Notes: a model not told the origin generated them from the letters alone. A stretch of 64,000 nt of DNA from Rhodoferax saidenbachensis (GCF_001955715.1 NZ_CP019239.1:3844001-3908000), one strand, 5' to 3'; shown: positions 1 through 10,446, counted from the stretch's first letter. Numbers and translations are program-made.

Positions 1-20
1 AAATCCAAGGAAACCGCAAC

Positions 21-1211
21 CTAGGAAGCCGCCAACCAAGCCTCCGCCAACCGCACCCAATACGTAGCCCCCAACGGAATCAAATCGTCGTTGAAGTCAT
101 AACTCGGGTTGTGCAGCATGCACGGCCCACCACCGTGCCCCATCTCGCGGTGGGCGCCATCGCCATTGGCAATGAAGGCATAACAGCCGGGCTTGGCCAT
201 TAGCATGTATGCAAAGTCCTCGGCGCCCATGGTGGGCTCCTGCTGCTCGACGTTGTCTGCACCCACAATGTCAGCCATCACACGGCGTGCGAATTCGGCC
301 TCTTTGGCGGAGTTGATGGTAGGCGGGTAGTTGCGCTCAAACTCGAACTCGCAGGTCATGCCAAACGCTGCAGCCGTGTGCTCGGCCATCTCGCGCATGC
401 GCTGCTCGATCATGTCCAGCACCTCGATGGTGAAGGTACGCACCGTGCCCTGCAATTCAACGCTATCGGGGATCACATTGGTGGCCTCGCCCGCGTGGAT
501 CATGGTCACGGAAATCACACCGGCGTCGATGGGCTTTTTGTTGCGGCTGATGATGGTCTGAAAGGCCTGCACCATCTGACAGGCCACAGGCACCGGGTCC
601 AGTCCGTTGTGCGGCATGGCGGCGTGGCCACCCTTGCCGCGCACGGTGATCTTGAACTCATTGCTCGACGCCATGACGGGGCCCGCGCTGGCGGCGAACT
701 TGCCCACCTGCGAGCCGGGCCAGTTGTGCATGCCAAACACGGCCTCCACCGGGAATTTCTCGAACAGGCCGTCCTTGATCATCTCGCGTGCGCCACCACC
801 GCCCTCTTCGGCGGGCTGGAACACCAGGTACACCGTGCCGTCAAAGTTGCGCTGCTTGGCAACGTGCTGGGCTGCAGCCAGCAGCATGGCGGTGTGGCCG
901 TCGTGGCCACAGGCGTGCATCTTGCCGGGGTGCTGGCTGGTGTGGGCGAAGGTGTTGAACTCCTGCATGGGCAGGGCGTCCATGTCGGCGCGCAGGGCAA
1001 TGGCGCGGTCCGACGTGCCCGCCTTAACGATACCGACGACGCCGGTTGTGCCCATGCCGCGGTGGATGGGGATGCCCCATTCGGTCAGCTTGGCGGCCAC
1101 TACATCGGCGGTGCGCACTTCGTGAAAGCACAGTTCGGGGTGGGCGTGCAGGTCGCGCCGCAGGGCGGCCATGCCGGCGGCTTGGGTCAGGATGCTGTCT
1201 ATGATTTTCAT
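21..1211 (-). CDS. M20 family amidohydrolase (hippurate hydrolase-like)
   Basis: 396-residue metallopeptidase-fold amidohydrolase of the M20D (hippurate / N-acyl amino acid hydrolase) group, expected to be cytoplasmic and to release an amino acid from an acyl or aryl amide. The metal-binding HACGHDGHT motif lies at about residues 99-107 (Cys101, His103) and QPAEEGGGG at 132-140 supplies the acidic ligands and general base; the HNWPG and HAAMPH segments follow as usual. The frame stays open upstream, but the start at MKIIDS is chosen because the family homology begins there and an AGGA lies about 10 bases before it. It is divergent from the molybdopterin oxidoreductase gene. The substrate cannot be told from sequence. 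Confidence 0.9.
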   Translation of the reverse strand: MKIIDSILTQAAGMAALRRDLHAHPELCFHEVRTADVVAAKLTEWGIPIHRGMGTTGVVGIVKAGTSDRAIALRADMDALPMQEFNTFAHTSQHPGKMHACGHDGHTAMLLAAAQHVAKQRNFDGTVYLVFQPAEEGGGGAREMIKDGLFEKFPVEAVFGMHNWPGSQVGKFAASAGPVMASSNEFKITVRGKGGHAAMPHNGLDPVPVACQMVQAFQTIISRNKKPIDAGVISVTMIHAGEATNVIPDSVELQGTVRTFTIEVLDMIEQRMREMAEHTAAAFGMTCEFEFERNYPPTINSAKEAEFARRVMADIVGADNVEQQEPTMGAEDFAYMLMAKPGCYAFIANGDGAHREMGHGGGPCMLHNPSYDFNDDLIPLGATYWVRLAEAWLAAS

Positions 1212-1290
1212 GCTGCGTATGTCCTGTCGGTAAGCTGCCATTCTCCCCCATCCACAGGCACGGTGAAAGCCTTCGCGGTACAGTGGAGGG

Positions 1291-3405
1291 ATGCGTGAAT
1301 CTTCCCTTGCCCCGGCCTCTGCCACCCCAGACGAACACCAGGCCGAACAGCTGATCCTTGGCGCCTGCCCGCACGACTGCCCGGACACCTGTTCGCTGCA
1401 AACCACCGTGCGCAACGGCATTGCCATCAAGGTGCAAGGCAACCCCCACCACCCCCAGACCAACGGCGTGTTGTGCGCCAAGGTATCCCGCTACACCGAG
1501 CGTACCTACCACCCCGAACGCATCCTGCACCCACTCAAACGCGTGGGGCCCAAAGGCTCAGGCCAGTTTGAACAGGTGAGCTGGGGCAGCGCGCTGGCAG
1601 ACATTGCGCAGTGCCTGAAGACCATCGCAGCCGTGGATCCGCAGGCCATCCTTCCCTACAGCTACGCCGGCACCATGGGCCAGGTGCAGAGCGAGAGCAT
1701 GGCCGCGCGCTTTTTCAACAAGCTGGGCGCCTCGCGACTGGAACGCACCATTTGCGCCGCTGCCGGTGGTGAGGGGCTGCGCTATACGCTGGGCGGCAAA
1801 GTGGGTATGCGCGTGGAGTTTTTTGCCGAATCGCGCCTGATCCTGATCTGGGGCAGCAACTCGATTGGCAGCAACCTGCATTTCTGGCGCTATGCCCAGG
1901 AGGCCAAGCGCCGTGGCGCCACGCTGGTCTGCATCGACCCGCGCCGCTCCGAAACTGCCGACAAATGCCACCAGCACATCGCACTGCGCCCGGGCACCGA
2001 TGCCGCATTGGCACTCGGACTGATGCACGAGCTGGTTGTGAACGATTGGCTGGACCATGCCTATCTGCGTGACCACTGTCTGGGCTGGGATGCCTTGCGA
2101 GAACGGGCACTGCAGTGGCCACCCGAGCGCGTTGCTGAAGTCTGTGGCATCAGCGTGGATGAGGTGCGCAATCTGGCGCGCGCCTGGGGAGAATGTGGCA
2201 AGCAAGGCGAACCAGCAGCCATTCGTATGAACTATGGGTTGCAGCGCGTGCGGGGCGGCGGCAACGCCGTACGCGCCATTGCCTGTCTGCCTGCGCTCAC
2301 CGGCGCCTGGCGCCACCGCGCGGGCGGTGTGCTGCTGAGCAGCTCTGGCAGCGTGGCGCTGGACCGTGCAGCCATAGAACGTCCGGATTTGCTGCCCGCT
2401 CAGTTTGCCAAGCAGGCGCCGCGCACGATCAATATGAGTACGATTGGCGACGACCTCTTGCGCCCCGGTTCTGCTGAATTCGGCCCCCAGGTGCAGGCAC
2501 TGATTGTTTACAACAGCAATCCGGTGGCGGTGGCCCCCGAATCGGGCAAGGTGGTGGCGGGCTTTGCGCGACCGGATCTGTTCACCGTGGTGCTGGAACA
2601 CTTCCATACCGACACCGCCGACTACGCGGACTATGTGCTGCCGGCCACCACGCAACTGGAGCACTGGGATGTGCACACCAGTTACGGCCATACCGACATG
2701 CTGCTGAACCGGCCCGCGATTGCCCCTCTGGGCGAAGCCCGCTCCAACGCCGGGATCTTTCGCGATCTCGCGCAGGCCATGGGCTGGGACGATGCCTGCT
2801 TTCAGGAAGATGACGCCAGCTTGTGCAGAACCGCAGCGAAGGGTGCCGTGGACTTTGATGCATTGCTGCAGCACGGCTTTGCCTCTTTGTCGTTACCCGA
2901 GGCGCCTTTCGCCGAAGGTGGTTTCCTGACGCCTTCTGGCAAATGCGAGTTCTACAGCGAGCGCCTGGCTGCGCAAGGGTTGGACGGTTTGCCGGACCAC
3001 ATTCCCAACTACGAGCTGCCACAAGCTGGCGGAGCGTATCCGCTGGCGATGATTTCGCCACCTGCGCGGAATTTCCTCAACTCCACTTTTGTCAATGTGA
3101 AGAGCCTGCGCGATATCGAAGGCCAGCCTTTGCTGGAAATCAGTGCGGCCGACGCAGCGTCCCGCGGCATTACGTCAGGTGACGTGGTGCGCATCTTCAA
3201 TGACCGGGGTGAGTACCGCTGCGTGGCGGAGGTGAGCCCGCGCGCACGTACCGGTGTCGTACACGGCCTGGGCATTTGGTGGCGCAAGCTGGGACTGGAC
3301 GGCAGCAACGTCAACCAGCTCACCAGCCAGTCCCTGACCGATCTTGGCCGGGGACCGACGTTTTACGACTGCGTAGTGCAGGTGGAGAAGAGCCTCAGCG
3401 CCTAG
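1291..3405 (+). CDS. Molybdopterin-dependent oxidoreductase (DMSO reductase family)
   Basis: 704-residue protein with an N-terminal 4Fe-4S site (Cys26, Cys30, Cys34, Cys62, in CPHDCPDTCSL and GVLCAKV) followed by the bis-molybdopterin domains (for example IWGSNSIGSN, CIDPRRSETA, VYNSNPVAVAPE) and a C-terminal dinucleotide-binding domain. There is no Tat signal, so it is probably cytoplasmic. A GTGGAGGG ribosome-binding site precedes the ATG. No electron-transfer or membrane subunit is adjacent, so the substrate is unknown; formate dehydrogenase-like or anaerobic-type reductase roles are both possible. Its TAG stop shares the tetranucleotide CTAG with the stop of the convergent DUF2721 gene. 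Confidence 0.9.
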   Translation: MRESSLAPASATPDEHQAEQLILGACPHDCPDTCSLQTTVRNGIAIKVQGNPHHPQTNGVLCAKVSRYTERTYHPERILHPLKRVGPKGSGQFEQVSWGSALADIAQCLKTIAAVDPQAILPYSYAGTMGQVQSESMAARFFNKLGASRLERTICAAAGGEGLRYTLGGKVGMRVEFFAESRLILIWGSNSIGSNLHFWRYAQEAKRRGATLVCIDPRRSETADKCHQHIALRPGTDAALALGLMHELVVNDWLDHAYLRDHCLGWDALRERALQWPPERVAEVCGISVDEVRNLARAWGECGKQGEPAAIRMNYGLQRVRGGGNAVRAIACLPALTGAWRHRAGGVLLSSSGSVALDRAAIERPDLLPAQFAKQAPRTINMSTIGDDLLRPGSAEFGPQVQALIVYNSNPVAVAPESGKVVAGFARPDLFTVVLEHFHTDTADYADYVLPATTQLEHWDVHTSYGHTDMLLNRPAIAPLGEARSNAGIFRDLAQAMGWDDACFQEDDASLCRTAAKGAVDFDALLQHGFASLSLPEAPFAEGGFLTPSGKCEFYSERLAAQGLDGLPDHIPNYELPQAGGAYPLAMISPPARNFLNSTFVNVKSLRDIEGQPLLEISAADAASRGITSGDVVRIFNDRGEYRCVAEVSPRARTGVVHGLGIWWRKLGLDGSNVNQLTSQSLTDLGRGPTFYDCVVQVEKSLSA

Positions 3406-3851
3406 CTGCGCTTCTTGGCGAAATCCAGCAGACGCGTGGCGATCAGGGTTTCGGCCAAAAAGCAGGCCAGCGCCATCAGAAAGCAAACCACGCCGCCGAG
3501 AAAGCTGGCAATCGAAATACGCAGCCCCGGAAAATCGATGGTTTCGCCCAGAAACAGCACGACGATGGTCACACCGATCATGAACGCACACAGGGTCAGC
3601 AAACCTATGCTGCCGTTCGCCAGCAAGCCACGGGTTCGAAGCTCCCCCAGTTCACGGTAGGCCTCCTCGGTTTCAGCCGACTCTGGGTTCTTCTTGATCC
3701 GGTCTTCGAGCAGACGGGCGCGGTCAATGATACGCGCCAGGCGGGCGGCAACGGCGCCAATCATTCCCGACACGGCGGTCAACAAGAACACAGGCGCTAC
3801 GGCCAGTTGAATGCCATGCGATACGGCGTCGGGATCAATGGGAAGGTTCAT
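3402..3851 (-). CDS. DUF2721 family membrane protein
   Basis: 149-residue integral membrane protein with three hydrophobic segments: one near the N terminus (around [20 protein letters not shown]) and two close together in the C-terminal half. A charged stretch between them ([18 protein letters not shown]) looks helical. The pattern and length match DUF2721, whose function is not known. The frame extends upstream, but the start at [10 protein letters not shown] fits the family length; no strong ribosome-binding site is visible. It converges on the molybdopterin gene, sharing stop bases, and is divergent from the flavin monooxygenase gene. Confidence 0.75.
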   Translation of the reverse strand: MNLPIDPDAVSHGIQLAVAPVFLLTAVSGMIGAVAARLARIIDRARLLEDRIKKNPESAETEEAYRELGELRTRGLLANGSIGLLTLCAFMIGVTIVVLFLGETIDFPGLRISIASFLGGVVCFLMALACFLAETLIATRLLDFAKKRS

Positions 3852-3936
3852 GCCACAGATGGTAGTGCCAATCGCGTCGAAGGGGAATTTAACCGTGCGC
3901 TGCGATGGGAAAACATCCAGGAAGACAATCGCTTGC

Positions 3937-4941
3937 ATGAACGCACTCAAAGACATTCGACTATCCATGCTCGACCTGGTGGCCGTGCGCGAAGGTGGCA
4001 CCGTAGGCGAGGCGCTGGCGGTGGCCTTGCAGACCGCACAACACGTGGAGAAACTGGGTTTTACCCGCTACTGGGTGGCCGAGCACCACAACATGCAAAG
4101 CATTGCGAGTTCGGCCACTGCCGTACTCATTGGCCACATCGCAGGGGGAACACGCAGCATTCGTGTGGGTTCTGGTGGCATCATGCTGCCCAACCACGCC
4201 CCGCTGGTGGTGGCGGAAGCCTTTGGCACCCTGTCCGAGCTGTACCCGGGGCGCATTGATCTAGGCCTGGGGCGTGCGCCTGGCACCGATCCAACAACCA
4301 TGCGGGCCCTGCGCCGCAACCGGGTAGAGACCGAAGAGGACTTCCCCCGCGAAGTCTCGGAGCTCCAACAGCTTTTGGCACCCGCTCAGGCCGGGCAACG
4401 TTTGGTCGCCACCCCGGGTGCCGGCACACAGGTGCCCATCTGGTTGTTGGGCTCCAGCCTGTTCTCCGCGCAACTGGCGGCGCAGCGGGGCCTGCCGTAC
4501 GCCTTTGCGTCCCACTTTGCGCCCCGCATGATGATGCAGGCCATTGACCTGTACCGCAGCAACTTTCAGCCGTCCGCAACGCTGGCAAAGCCCTACGTCG
4601 TGATTGGCGTGCCGCTGATTGCAGCGCCTGATGACCTCGAAGCAGAATACTTGGCCAGCAGCATCTACCAGCGCGTGCTGGGTATCTTGCGGGGTGACAG
4701 AAAACTCCTCCAGGCACCGGTTGCGGGCTTGATGTCCCGATTGGAACCACAAGAGAAGGCGGCCATTGCCGACTTCCTTGCCATCGCAGTGATTGGTGGC
4801 CCGCAGAAGGTGCATGCGAGTCTGTCGGCGCTGGCAGAAGCCACGGCCGCCGATGAGTTCATGCTGGTCTGCGACGTGTATGACCCGCTGCTGCGATTGC
4901 GGTCTCTGGACATCGCGGTGCAAGCGGCCCGGGCAGACTAA
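3937..4941 (+). CDS. LLM class flavin-dependent oxidoreductase
   Basis: 334-residue bacterial-luciferase-like monooxygenase (TIM barrel using FMNH2, cytoplasmic). It opens with the family-typical [18 protein letters not shown] and carries [33 protein letters not shown] and [11 protein letters not shown], characteristic of the MsnO8/YhbW subgroup that often has no assigned substrate. The upstream part of the open frame is antisense to DUF2721 and was removed; the chosen ATG has AGGAAG about 12 bases ahead. It stands alone, followed 57 bases later by an unrelated gene. Confidence 0.85.
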   Translation: MNALKDIRLSMLDLVAVREGGTVGEALAVALQTAQHVEKLGFTRYWVAEHHNMQSIASSATAVLIGHIAGGTRSIRVGSGGIMLPNHAPLVVAEAFGTLSELYPGRIDLGLGRAPGTDPTTMRALRRNRVETEEDFPREVSELQQLLAPAQAGQRLVATPGAGTQVPIWLLGSSLFSAQLAAQRGLPYAFASHFAPRMMMQAIDLYRSNFQPSATLAKPYVVIGVPLIAAPDDLEAEYLASSIYQRVLGILRGDRKLLQAPVAGLMSRLEPQEKAAIADFLAIAVIGGPQKVHASLSALAEATAADEFMLVCDVYDPLLRLRSLDIAVQAARAD

Positions 4942-4998
4942 CAAGCGCGCCAGGGTTTCCAGTGATGTACATTTTCATCACAACCAAGGAGAACGCGC

Positions 4999-5511
4999 AT
5001 GCACCCGGATGTGATGAAACACAAAGCCAGCCTTTGGGAAGGTGAATTTGGCCAGTCGCGCCACATTACCGACGTCTACTGGGAGGGCGACATCTCCCAA
5101 CCCGAATTGCGGGAAGTAGCCGACCAGATCTCTCCGGACTGGCAAACCATTGACCTGGAACTGGACCCTGCCCACCCGCGCCATGGGCAAGTATTCAGAC
5201 TTCAAAAATCATCGTTAGAAGCGTCTGACGACGCGTCCTTTGAGCTACTTCTAGAAACGGAAGAGGAGCTCGGCGGGCAATATGTTTGGGTGCATTGCTG
5301 CCAACACGTCTATGACCCGTTGGGCGAGCTGGAAGACGACTCTGGACGCACCTACCGCCAAGTCTTCAACACCATGATGTTCTGCATGGAGTTCACCTCA
5401 TTCGAGGATATTGCCGCACAGTGCGACGCACATTTCGGCAAGAAGAAGTGGGACGAGTACGAGTTGTACCTGGACGATGACTTGCCTGTCCCAACGGCCA
5501 CTTACACCTGA
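4999..5511 (+). CDS. Hypothetical acidic protein
   Basis: 170-residue soluble protein that I do not recognise. It is strongly acidic, especially at the C terminus (WDEYELYLDDDLPVPTATYT), has no signal peptide or membrane segment, and contains an HCC pair (QYVWVHCCQHVYDP, about residues 95-108). The ribosome-binding site AAGGAGA sits well before the ATG, supporting a real gene. Base composition around 5200-5260 is a little more AT-rich than the flanks. No motif points to a function. Confidence 0.7.
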   Translation: MHPDVMKHKASLWEGEFGQSRHITDVYWEGDISQPELREVADQISPDWQTIDLELDPAHPRHGQVFRLQKSSLEASDDASFELLLETEEELGGQYVWVHCCQHVYDPLGELEDDSGRTYRQVFNTMMFCMEFTSFEDIAAQCDAHFGKKKWDEYELYLDDDLPVPTATYT

Positions 5512-5633
5512 TACGAAGTTGCTTGAGACCTGCTCAGAAGGAGGCCTCCATCGACAATAGAACACCACCTCATGGCGGAGACCGATGCGTCAGGTTTGGA
5601 GTGCTAACGATGCAATCGTCGACTGCAAACAAG

Positions 5634-5660
5634 AAAGGCTCACCGAAGTGAGCCTTTTCT
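5634..5660. terminator. Bidirectional intrinsic terminator
   Basis: A 10-bp perfect stem (AAAGGCTCAC / GTGAGCCTTT) with a CGAA loop, followed on the plus strand by a short T run. The A-rich left side gives T residues on the minus strand. It sits where transcription of the initiator tRNA and the alpha operon (minus) and of the hypothetical gene (plus) would both need to end. Confidence 0.8.
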
Positions 5661-5693
5661 GTCGGGACATACTGGTATATGCCACGTTTGTAT

Positions 5694-5770
<77 letters not shown>

Positions 5771-5781
5771 TCAAGAGTTGA

Positions 5782-5787
5782 ATTATA
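5782..5787 (-). promoter_or_regulatory. Candidate -10 box of tRNA-fMet
   Basis: A perfect TATAAT on the minus strand ends 11 bases before the first tRNA nucleotide, so initiation near 5775 would give a short leader. No good -35 hexamer is visible 16-18 bases further up, inside the end of rplQ, so the promoter call rests mainly on the -10. Confidence 0.5.
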
Positions 5788-5793
5788 GCTTAC

Positions 5794-6189
5794 TTATGCT
5801 GCTGTGGTGTCTTCAACCGCTTCTGTTTCAACAGCGCGGTCAACAAATTCCACCAAAGCCATAGGCGCATTGTCACCCACACGGAAACCCATTTTCAGGA
5901 TACGTGTGTAACCACCTGGACGCGCCTTGAAGCGAGGACCCAGCACGTCGAACAGCTTGGTCACGCTGTCACGGTCGCGCAAACGGTCGAACGCCAGACG
6001 GCGGTTGGCCACGGTGGCTTCCTTGGACAGAGTGATCATGGGTTCGATCACGCGGCGCAGTTCCTTGGCTTTCGGAACCGTAGTTTTGATGGCCTCATGC
6101 TCGATGATCGAGTTCATCATGTTGCGCAGCATCGCCAGACGATGCGAGCTTGTGCGATTGAGTTTACGTAGACCGTGTCCGTGGCGCAT
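5794..6189 (-). CDS. rplQ: 50S ribosomal protein L17
   Basis: 131-residue L17, the last gene of the alpha operon. It starts [17 protein letters not shown], the invariant N terminus of the family, and has the usual RGYTRI-like segment ([15 protein letters not shown]) near residue 95, followed by a short acidic tail. L17 sits near the exit tunnel of the large subunit. It follows rpoA after 81 bases with AGGAAA before its ATG. The initiator tRNA gene follows directly. Confidence 0.98.
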   Translation of the reverse strand: MRHGHGLRKLNRTSSHRLAMLRNMMNSIIEHEAIKTTVPKAKELRRVIEPMITLSKEATVANRRLAFDRLRDRDSVTKLFDVLGPRFKARPGGYTRILKMGFRVGDNAPMALVEFVDRAVETEAVEDTTAA

Positions 6190-6270
6190 TTTGATTTCCT
6201 TCAGTTATTAAACAGGCAGCCGGATCAGGTACTGCCCGTGGCACGGAACCCCAATGGGGCTCTTTAAAAA

Positions 6271-7260
6271 TTAACGCTTTTCGAGCGCTGCTGGTGGCCA
6301 AGACTCGAGCTTCATGCCCAAAGTCAGACCGCGGGAAGCCAGCACTTCCTTGATTTCATTAAGCGACTTACGACCCAGATTCGGGGTCTTCAGCAACTCG
6401 TTTTCGGTGCGCTGAATCAGGTCACCGATGTAGTAAATGTTCTCGGCCTTCAGGCAGTTGGCAGAACGCACGGTCAGCTCCAGCTCGTCCACAGGGCGCA
6501 GCAGGATAGGATCAAATTGCGTGTTGCCGCGTGGTGCGGGCGCGTCGAATGCAGCCAGCTCGCTGCCTTCCAATTGCGCAAACACAGCCAGCTGTTCCAC
6601 CAAAATCTTGGCCGAAGCGCGTACTGCATCTTCTGCAGTCACGGCACCGTTGGTTTCGATTTCAACAACCAGCTTGTCCAAATCGGTGCGTTGCTCAACG
6701 CGAGCGCTTTCGACGGTGTAGCTGACGCGCTTCACAGGAGAGAACGATGCATCCAGAACAATACGGCCAATCGACTTGTTTGGCTCATCTGCATGGCGAC
6801 GCATGGTTCCGGGAACATAACCACGGCCTTTTTCAACCTTGATTTGCATGTCCAGCTTGCCGCCGTGCGACAGGTTGGCAATCACATGACCCGGGTTGAT
6901 GATTTCGACGTCATGGGGCGTCTGAATGTCAGCCGCGGTAACAACACCTTCAGCGTCTTTGCGCAGGCTCAGCGTGACTTCTTCACGGTTGTGCAGTTTG
7001 AAAACCACACCCTTGAGGTTCAACAAAATGTTGACCACGTCTTCTTGAACGCCATCAATGGAAGAGTACTCATGCAGAACACCTGCAATGGTCACTTCGG
7101 TAGCCGCAAAACCTGGCATCGACGACAGCAAAACGCGACGCAGCGCGTTGCCGAGTGTGTGGCCATAACCACGCTCAAAGGGCTCCAGCGCCACTTTGGC
7201 CCGGTTTGCACCGAGCTGCTCAACACTGATGGACTTGGGTTTCAGCAGACTATTTTGCAT
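6271..7260 (-). CDS. rpoA: DNA-directed RNA polymerase subunit alpha
   Basis: 329-residue alpha subunit. The N-terminal assembly domain (about 1-235) has [18 protein letters not shown] linker leads to the C-terminal domain (about 250-329) with [15 protein letters not shown], which carries the Arg that contacts UP elements, and [12 protein letters not shown]. Length and order are standard. It follows rpsD after 107 bases that hold a strong hairpin. Confidence 0.99.
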   Translation of the reverse strand: MQNSLLKPKSISVEQLGANRAKVALEPFERGYGHTLGNALRRVLLSSMPGFAATEVTIAGVLHEYSSIDGVQEDVVNILLNLKGVVFKLHNREEVTLSLRKDAEGVVTAADIQTPHDVEIINPGHVIANLSHGGKLDMQIKVEKGRGYVPGTMRRHADEPNKSIGRIVLDASFSPVKRVSYTVESARVEQRTDLDKLVVEIETNGAVTAEDAVRASAKILVEQLAVFAQLEGSELAAFDAPAPRGNTQFDPILLRPVDELELTVRSANCLKAENIYYIGDLIQRTENELLKTPNLGRKSLNEIKEVLASRGLTLGMKLESWPPAALEKR

Positions 7261-7314
7261 GCAGACTTCCTCTCAATACCCCCGACTCGTTACGTCAGTA
7301 AGGCTGGTGAAGCA

Positions 7315-7342
7315 CCTTGGCCGCGGTGCCCCGCAGCCAAGG
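7315..7342 (-). promoter_or_regulatory. RNA hairpin in the rpsD-rpoA spacer
   Basis: CCTTGGC and GCCAAGG enclose an inner GCGG/CCGC stem with a TGCC loop, giving a 28-nt hairpin interrupted by one mismatch. No T run follows on the minus strand, so it is not a classical terminator. It could be an RNA processing site or a regulatory structure for rpoA; that role is inference. Confidence 0.5.
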
Positions 7343-7367
7343 AACGATTTCAATATTTCAAACGGAT

Positions 7368-7991
7368 TTAGCGCGAGTACAACTCGACGATCAACGATTC
7401 GTTGATGTCTGCAGCAAACTGGTCACGGTCAGGAACCGACTTGAAAGTGCCTTCGGCCTTTTCAATACTGACTTCAACCCAAGCAGGCATGCCTACTTGT
7501 TGCGCCAGTTGCAAAGCTTCAACCACACGGTTTTGCTTCTTGGACTTGTCACGCAATGCAACCACATCACCCGCTTTCACCATGTAAGACGGGATGTTCA
7601 CGGAATTACCGTTCACGGTGATGGCTTTGTGGGATACCAATTGACGCGCTTCAGCACGCGTGGAACCAAAGCCCATGCGGTACACGACGTTATCCAAGCG
7701 GGATTCCAGCAGGGACAGCAGGTTAGCACCGGTGTTGCCTTTGCGGCGATCGGCTTCTTCGAAGTAACGACGGAACTGGCGTTCCAGAACGCCGTACATG
7801 CGCTTGACCTTCTGCTTTTCACGCAGTTGCAAACCGTAGTCAGAAGTGCGAGTACCGGAGGTACGACCGTGCTGACCTGGTTTGGAATCAAACTTCGCCT
7901 TGTCACCAATAGCGCGACGGGCGCTCTTGAGGAACAGGTCGGTGCCTTCACGGCGAGAGAGTTTGGCCTTGGGGCCGAGATAGCGTGCCAC
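7368..7991 (-). CDS. rpsD: 30S ribosomal protein S4
   Basis: 207-residue S4 beginning [20 protein letters not shown]. It is a zinc-free form, as the N-terminal Cys cluster seen in some bacteria is absent ([11 protein letters not shown] instead). The S4 RNA-binding domain is at about 97-160 ([22 protein letters not shown]). S4 nucleates 16S folding and in E. coli represses the alpha operon translationally. It lies 82 bases after rpsK. Confidence 0.98.
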   Translation of the reverse strand: MARYLGPKAKLSRREGTDLFLKSARRAIGDKAKFDSKPGQHGRTSGTRTSDYGLQLREKQKVKRMYGVLERQFRRYFEEADRRKGNTGANLLSLLESRLDNVVYRMGFGSTRAEARQLVSHKAITVNGNSVNIPSYMVKAGDVVALRDKSKKQNRVVEALQLAQQVGMPAWVEVSIEKAEGTFKSVPDRDQFAADINESLIVELYSR

Positions 7992-8073
7992 GTGAGCGTC
8001 CTTTTATGTCATCTACCGCACGCGAGGTGCGGGAGCCAGTAACTGTCGTCACTGGCGGTGGGCTTGTTAAAGA

Positions 8074-8478
8074 TTAGATACGGCGGCGCTTTTGAGGGCG
8101 GCAACCGTTATGCGGCACAGGTGTCACATCAGCGATCATGTTGATGCGGATACCCAGTGCAGCCAAGGCACGAACCGAGGACTCACGACCAGGACCGGGG
8201 CCCTTGATCTCTACATCCAGGTTCTTGATACCTTGTTCCAGAGCTGCGCGGCCAGCCACTTCTGATGCTACCTGGGCAGCAAAAGGAGTGGACTTGCGAG
8301 AGCCCTTGAAACCCTGACCGCCAGACGAAGCCCAAGACAAAGCATTGCCTTGACGATCCGTAATGGTGATGATGGTGTTATTGAAAGACGCGTGAACGTG
8401 TGCAATACCATCCGCAACATTCTTGCGGACTTTCTTGCGCACACGTTGTGCTGCGTTATTGGCTGGAGCTTTTGCCAT
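8074..8478 (-). CDS. rpsK: 30S ribosomal protein S11
   Basis: 134-residue S11 with the conserved [41 protein letters not shown] and C-terminal [11 protein letters not shown] segments. It is a platform protein of the small subunit. It lies nine bases after rpsM in the alpha operon, in the canonical order. Confidence 0.98.
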   Translation of the reverse strand: MAKAPANNAAQRVRKKVRKNVADGIAHVHASFNNTIITITDRQGNALSWASSGGQGFKGSRKSTPFAAQVASEVAGRAALEQGIKNLDVEIKGPGPGRESSVRALAALGIRINMIADVTPVPHNGCRPQKRRRI

Positions 8479-8487
8479 AGTGGTCTC

Positions 8488-8853
8488 TTATTTCTTCAGT
8501 GACTGGGCGGCCTTACGTGGGCCTTTGCGAGTACGCGCATTGGTACGTGTACGCTGACCACGCATGGGCAAACCACGGCGATGGCGGAATCCACGGTAGC
8601 AACCAATGTCCATCAATCGCTTGATGTTCATTGTCGTTTCACGACGCAAATCACCCTCGATTGTAAACTGAGCGATCTGGTCGCGGATTTTTTCCAGATC
8701 ACCGTCGGTCAAGTCTTTGACCTTCTTGGAATATGCAATGCCGCAAGCTTCGCAAATCTTGCGAGCGCGTGTGCGACCGATACCAAAAATGGCGGTCAGG
8801 CCAATTTCAGAATGCTGTTGCGGCGGAATGTTGATGCCAGCGATACGTGCCAT
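8488..8853 (-). CDS. rpsM: 30S ribosomal protein S13
   Basis: 121-residue S13 starting [18 protein letters not shown] with the helix-two-turn-helix core ([16 protein letters not shown]) and the basic C-terminal tail ([15 protein letters not shown]) that reaches the tRNAs. It is the first alpha-operon gene after rpmJ, 24 bases downstream of it. Confidence 0.98.
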   Translation of the reverse strand: MARIAGINIPPQQHSEIGLTAIFGIGRTRARKICEACGIAYSKKVKDLTDGDLEKIRDQIAQFTIEGDLRRETTMNIKRLMDIGCYRGFRHRRGLPMRGQRTRTNARTRKGPRKAAQSLKK

Positions 8854-8877
8854 TTTCGTCCTCTAAAACTCTTGCAA

Positions 8878-8991
8878 TTAACCCTGACGCTGCTTGTGAC
8901 GTGGATCTGTACAGATCACACGCACAACGCCCTTGCGACGGATAATTTTGCAGTTGCGGCAAATTTTCTTGACCGAAGCCGAAACCTTCAT
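8878..8991 (-). CDS. rpmJ: 50S ribosomal protein L36
   Basis: 37-residue L36, read directly from the bases: it begins [16 protein letters not shown] and ends [11 protein letters not shown]. The zinc ligands Cys11, Cys14, Cys27 and His32 (C-x2-C-x12-C-x4-H) are all present, making this the zinc-binding form. It lies between secY and rpsM as in most bacteria. No infA gene is found in the 144 bases between it and secY. Confidence 0.96.
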   Translation of the reverse strand: MKVSASVKKICRNCKIIRRKGVVRVICTDPRHKQRQG

Positions 8992-9073
8992 TTTTCTCTC
9001 CTAAAACTCTTCGCCCGTTCCGACTTTGATTCGCGCGGAACCTGCGCTGTTACCTAGTTTTGAACACAACCCG

Positions 9074-9093
9074 AGTACGGGATCAACCGTACT
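9074..9093 (-). promoter_or_regulatory. Hairpin in the secY-rpmJ spacer
   Basis: AGTACGG and CCGTACT form a 7-bp perfect stem around GATCAA in the 144-base spacer. No T run follows it on the minus strand. The role is unknown; it may mark an RNA processing site between the spc and alpha segments. Confidence 0.35.
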
Positions 9094-9135
9094 ACGTCAT
9101 TTCCACTGTTACCTTGTCACCGCGTAACCACCAAC

Positions 9136-10446
9136 TCAAGAAGCTTTGAAATTAGCCTTCTTCAGCAGCGATTCATATTGCTGAGACATCATGTAATTCT
9201 GTACCTGTGCCATGAAATCCATGGTCACCACCACAATAATCAGAAGTGAAGTGCCACCGAAATAGAACGGCACGTTGTACTTCAAAATCAAAAACTCTGG
9301 CAACAGACACACAAAGGTGATGTAAATCGCACCGGCCAGCGTCAAACGCAACAGGATTTTATCGATGTACTTTGCCGTTTGATCACCAGGGCGAATTCCA
9401 GGAATGAATGCGCCGCTCTTCTTCAGGTTGTCTGCAGTCTCACGGCTGTTGAACACCAAGGCCGTATAGAAAAAGCAGAAAAACACAATTGCACTTGCAT
9501 ACAGCATCACATAAACAGGCTGGCCAGGGCTCAGCGTGCTTGCAATATCTTTCAACCAGCGCATGGAGTCGCCAGAACTAAACCAATTCGCTACCGTTGC
9601 AGGCAACAGAATAATGGAGGAAGCAAAGATGGGAGGAATCACACCTGCCATGTTCAGCTTCAGTGGCAGGTGGGAAGATTGCCCACCGTACACCTTGTTG
9701 CCCACCTGACGGCGCGCATAGTTCACCAAAATCTTGCGTTGACCACGCTCAACGAACACCACGAAGTACGTGACCAGCGCTATCAGGACCACGATCAGCA
9801 GCGACACGATAATGCTCATGGCTCCAGTTCTGACCAATTCCAACAGTCCACCAATCGCATTAGGCAAGCCCGCAGCAATACCGCCGAAAATCAGAATCGA
9901 GATGCCATTACCGAGTCCACGCTCCGTAATCTGCTCACCCAGCCACATCAAAAACATGGTTCCAGCTGTCAATGTCACAACAGCAGTCATTCGGAAGCCG
10001 AAACCAGGAGAGATCACCAAACCTGCCGAGGACTCCAGCGCCAGCGCAATACCCATGGACTGGAACAGCGCAAGACCCAATGTTCCATAACGGGTGTATT
10101 GCGTAATCTTGCGGCGTCCGGCTTCACCTTCTTTTTTCAACTGCTCGAACGTCGGAAGGACGTAAGTGAGCAGCTGCATGATGATGGATGCCGAAATGTA
10201 CGGCATGATCCCCAAGGCAAAGATGGTAAACCGGGACAACGCACCACCGGAGAACATATTGAACAGGCTCAGGATGCCGCCTTGCTGTCCTTTGAACAGC
10301 TGCTGCAACTGGGCCGGATCAATACCAGGCACCGGAATGTGCGCACCCACACGGTAAACCACCAGCGCGAGCAACAAGAACATCAAGCGGCGACGCAGGT
10401 CACCGAACTTGCCTGTTTTTGCGATTTGAGCTGCGTTAGTTGCCAC
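9136..10446 (-). CDS. secY: Preprotein translocase subunit SecY
   Basis: 436-residue SecY, the pore-forming subunit of the SecYEG channel, with ten predicted membrane helices. The N terminus ([29 protein letters not shown]), the plug/helix-2 region ([27 protein letters not shown]) and the ribosome-binding loops ([16 protein letters not shown]) are recognisable. It follows rplO after 23 bases, as in a standard spc operon. Confidence 0.98.
   Translation of the reverse strand: MATNAAQIAKTGKFGDLRRRLMFLLLALVVYRVGAHIPVPGIDPAQLQQLFKGQQGGILSLFNMFSGGALSRFTIFALGIMPYISASIIMQLLTYVLPTFEQLKKEGEAGRRKITQYTRYGTLGLALFQSMGIALALESSAGLVISPGFGFRMTAVVTLTAGTMFLMWLGEQITERGLGNGISILIFGGIAAGLPNAIGGLLELVRTGAMSIIVSLLIVVLIALVTYFVVFVERGQRKILVNYARRQVGNKVYGGQSSHLPLKLNMAGVIPPIFASSIILLPATVANWFSSGDSMRWLKDIASTLSPGQPVYVMLYASAIVFFCFFYTALVFNSRETADNLKKSGAFIPGIRPGDQTAKYIDKILLRLTLAGAIYITFVCLLPEFLILKYNVPFYFGGTSLLIIVVVTMDFMAQVQNYMMSQQYESLLKKANFKAS

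Noticed and set aside
5195..5265. AT-rich patch in the hypothetical gene as a copy of the dispersed repeat
   Set aside because: It shares only short words with the repeat and lacks TAGCTGCTTGCGCA and GGGCTAGAGGCC.
8992..9135. Hidden infA gene
   Set aside because: All frames were read; none encodes the S1-like IF-1 fold and the space is too short.
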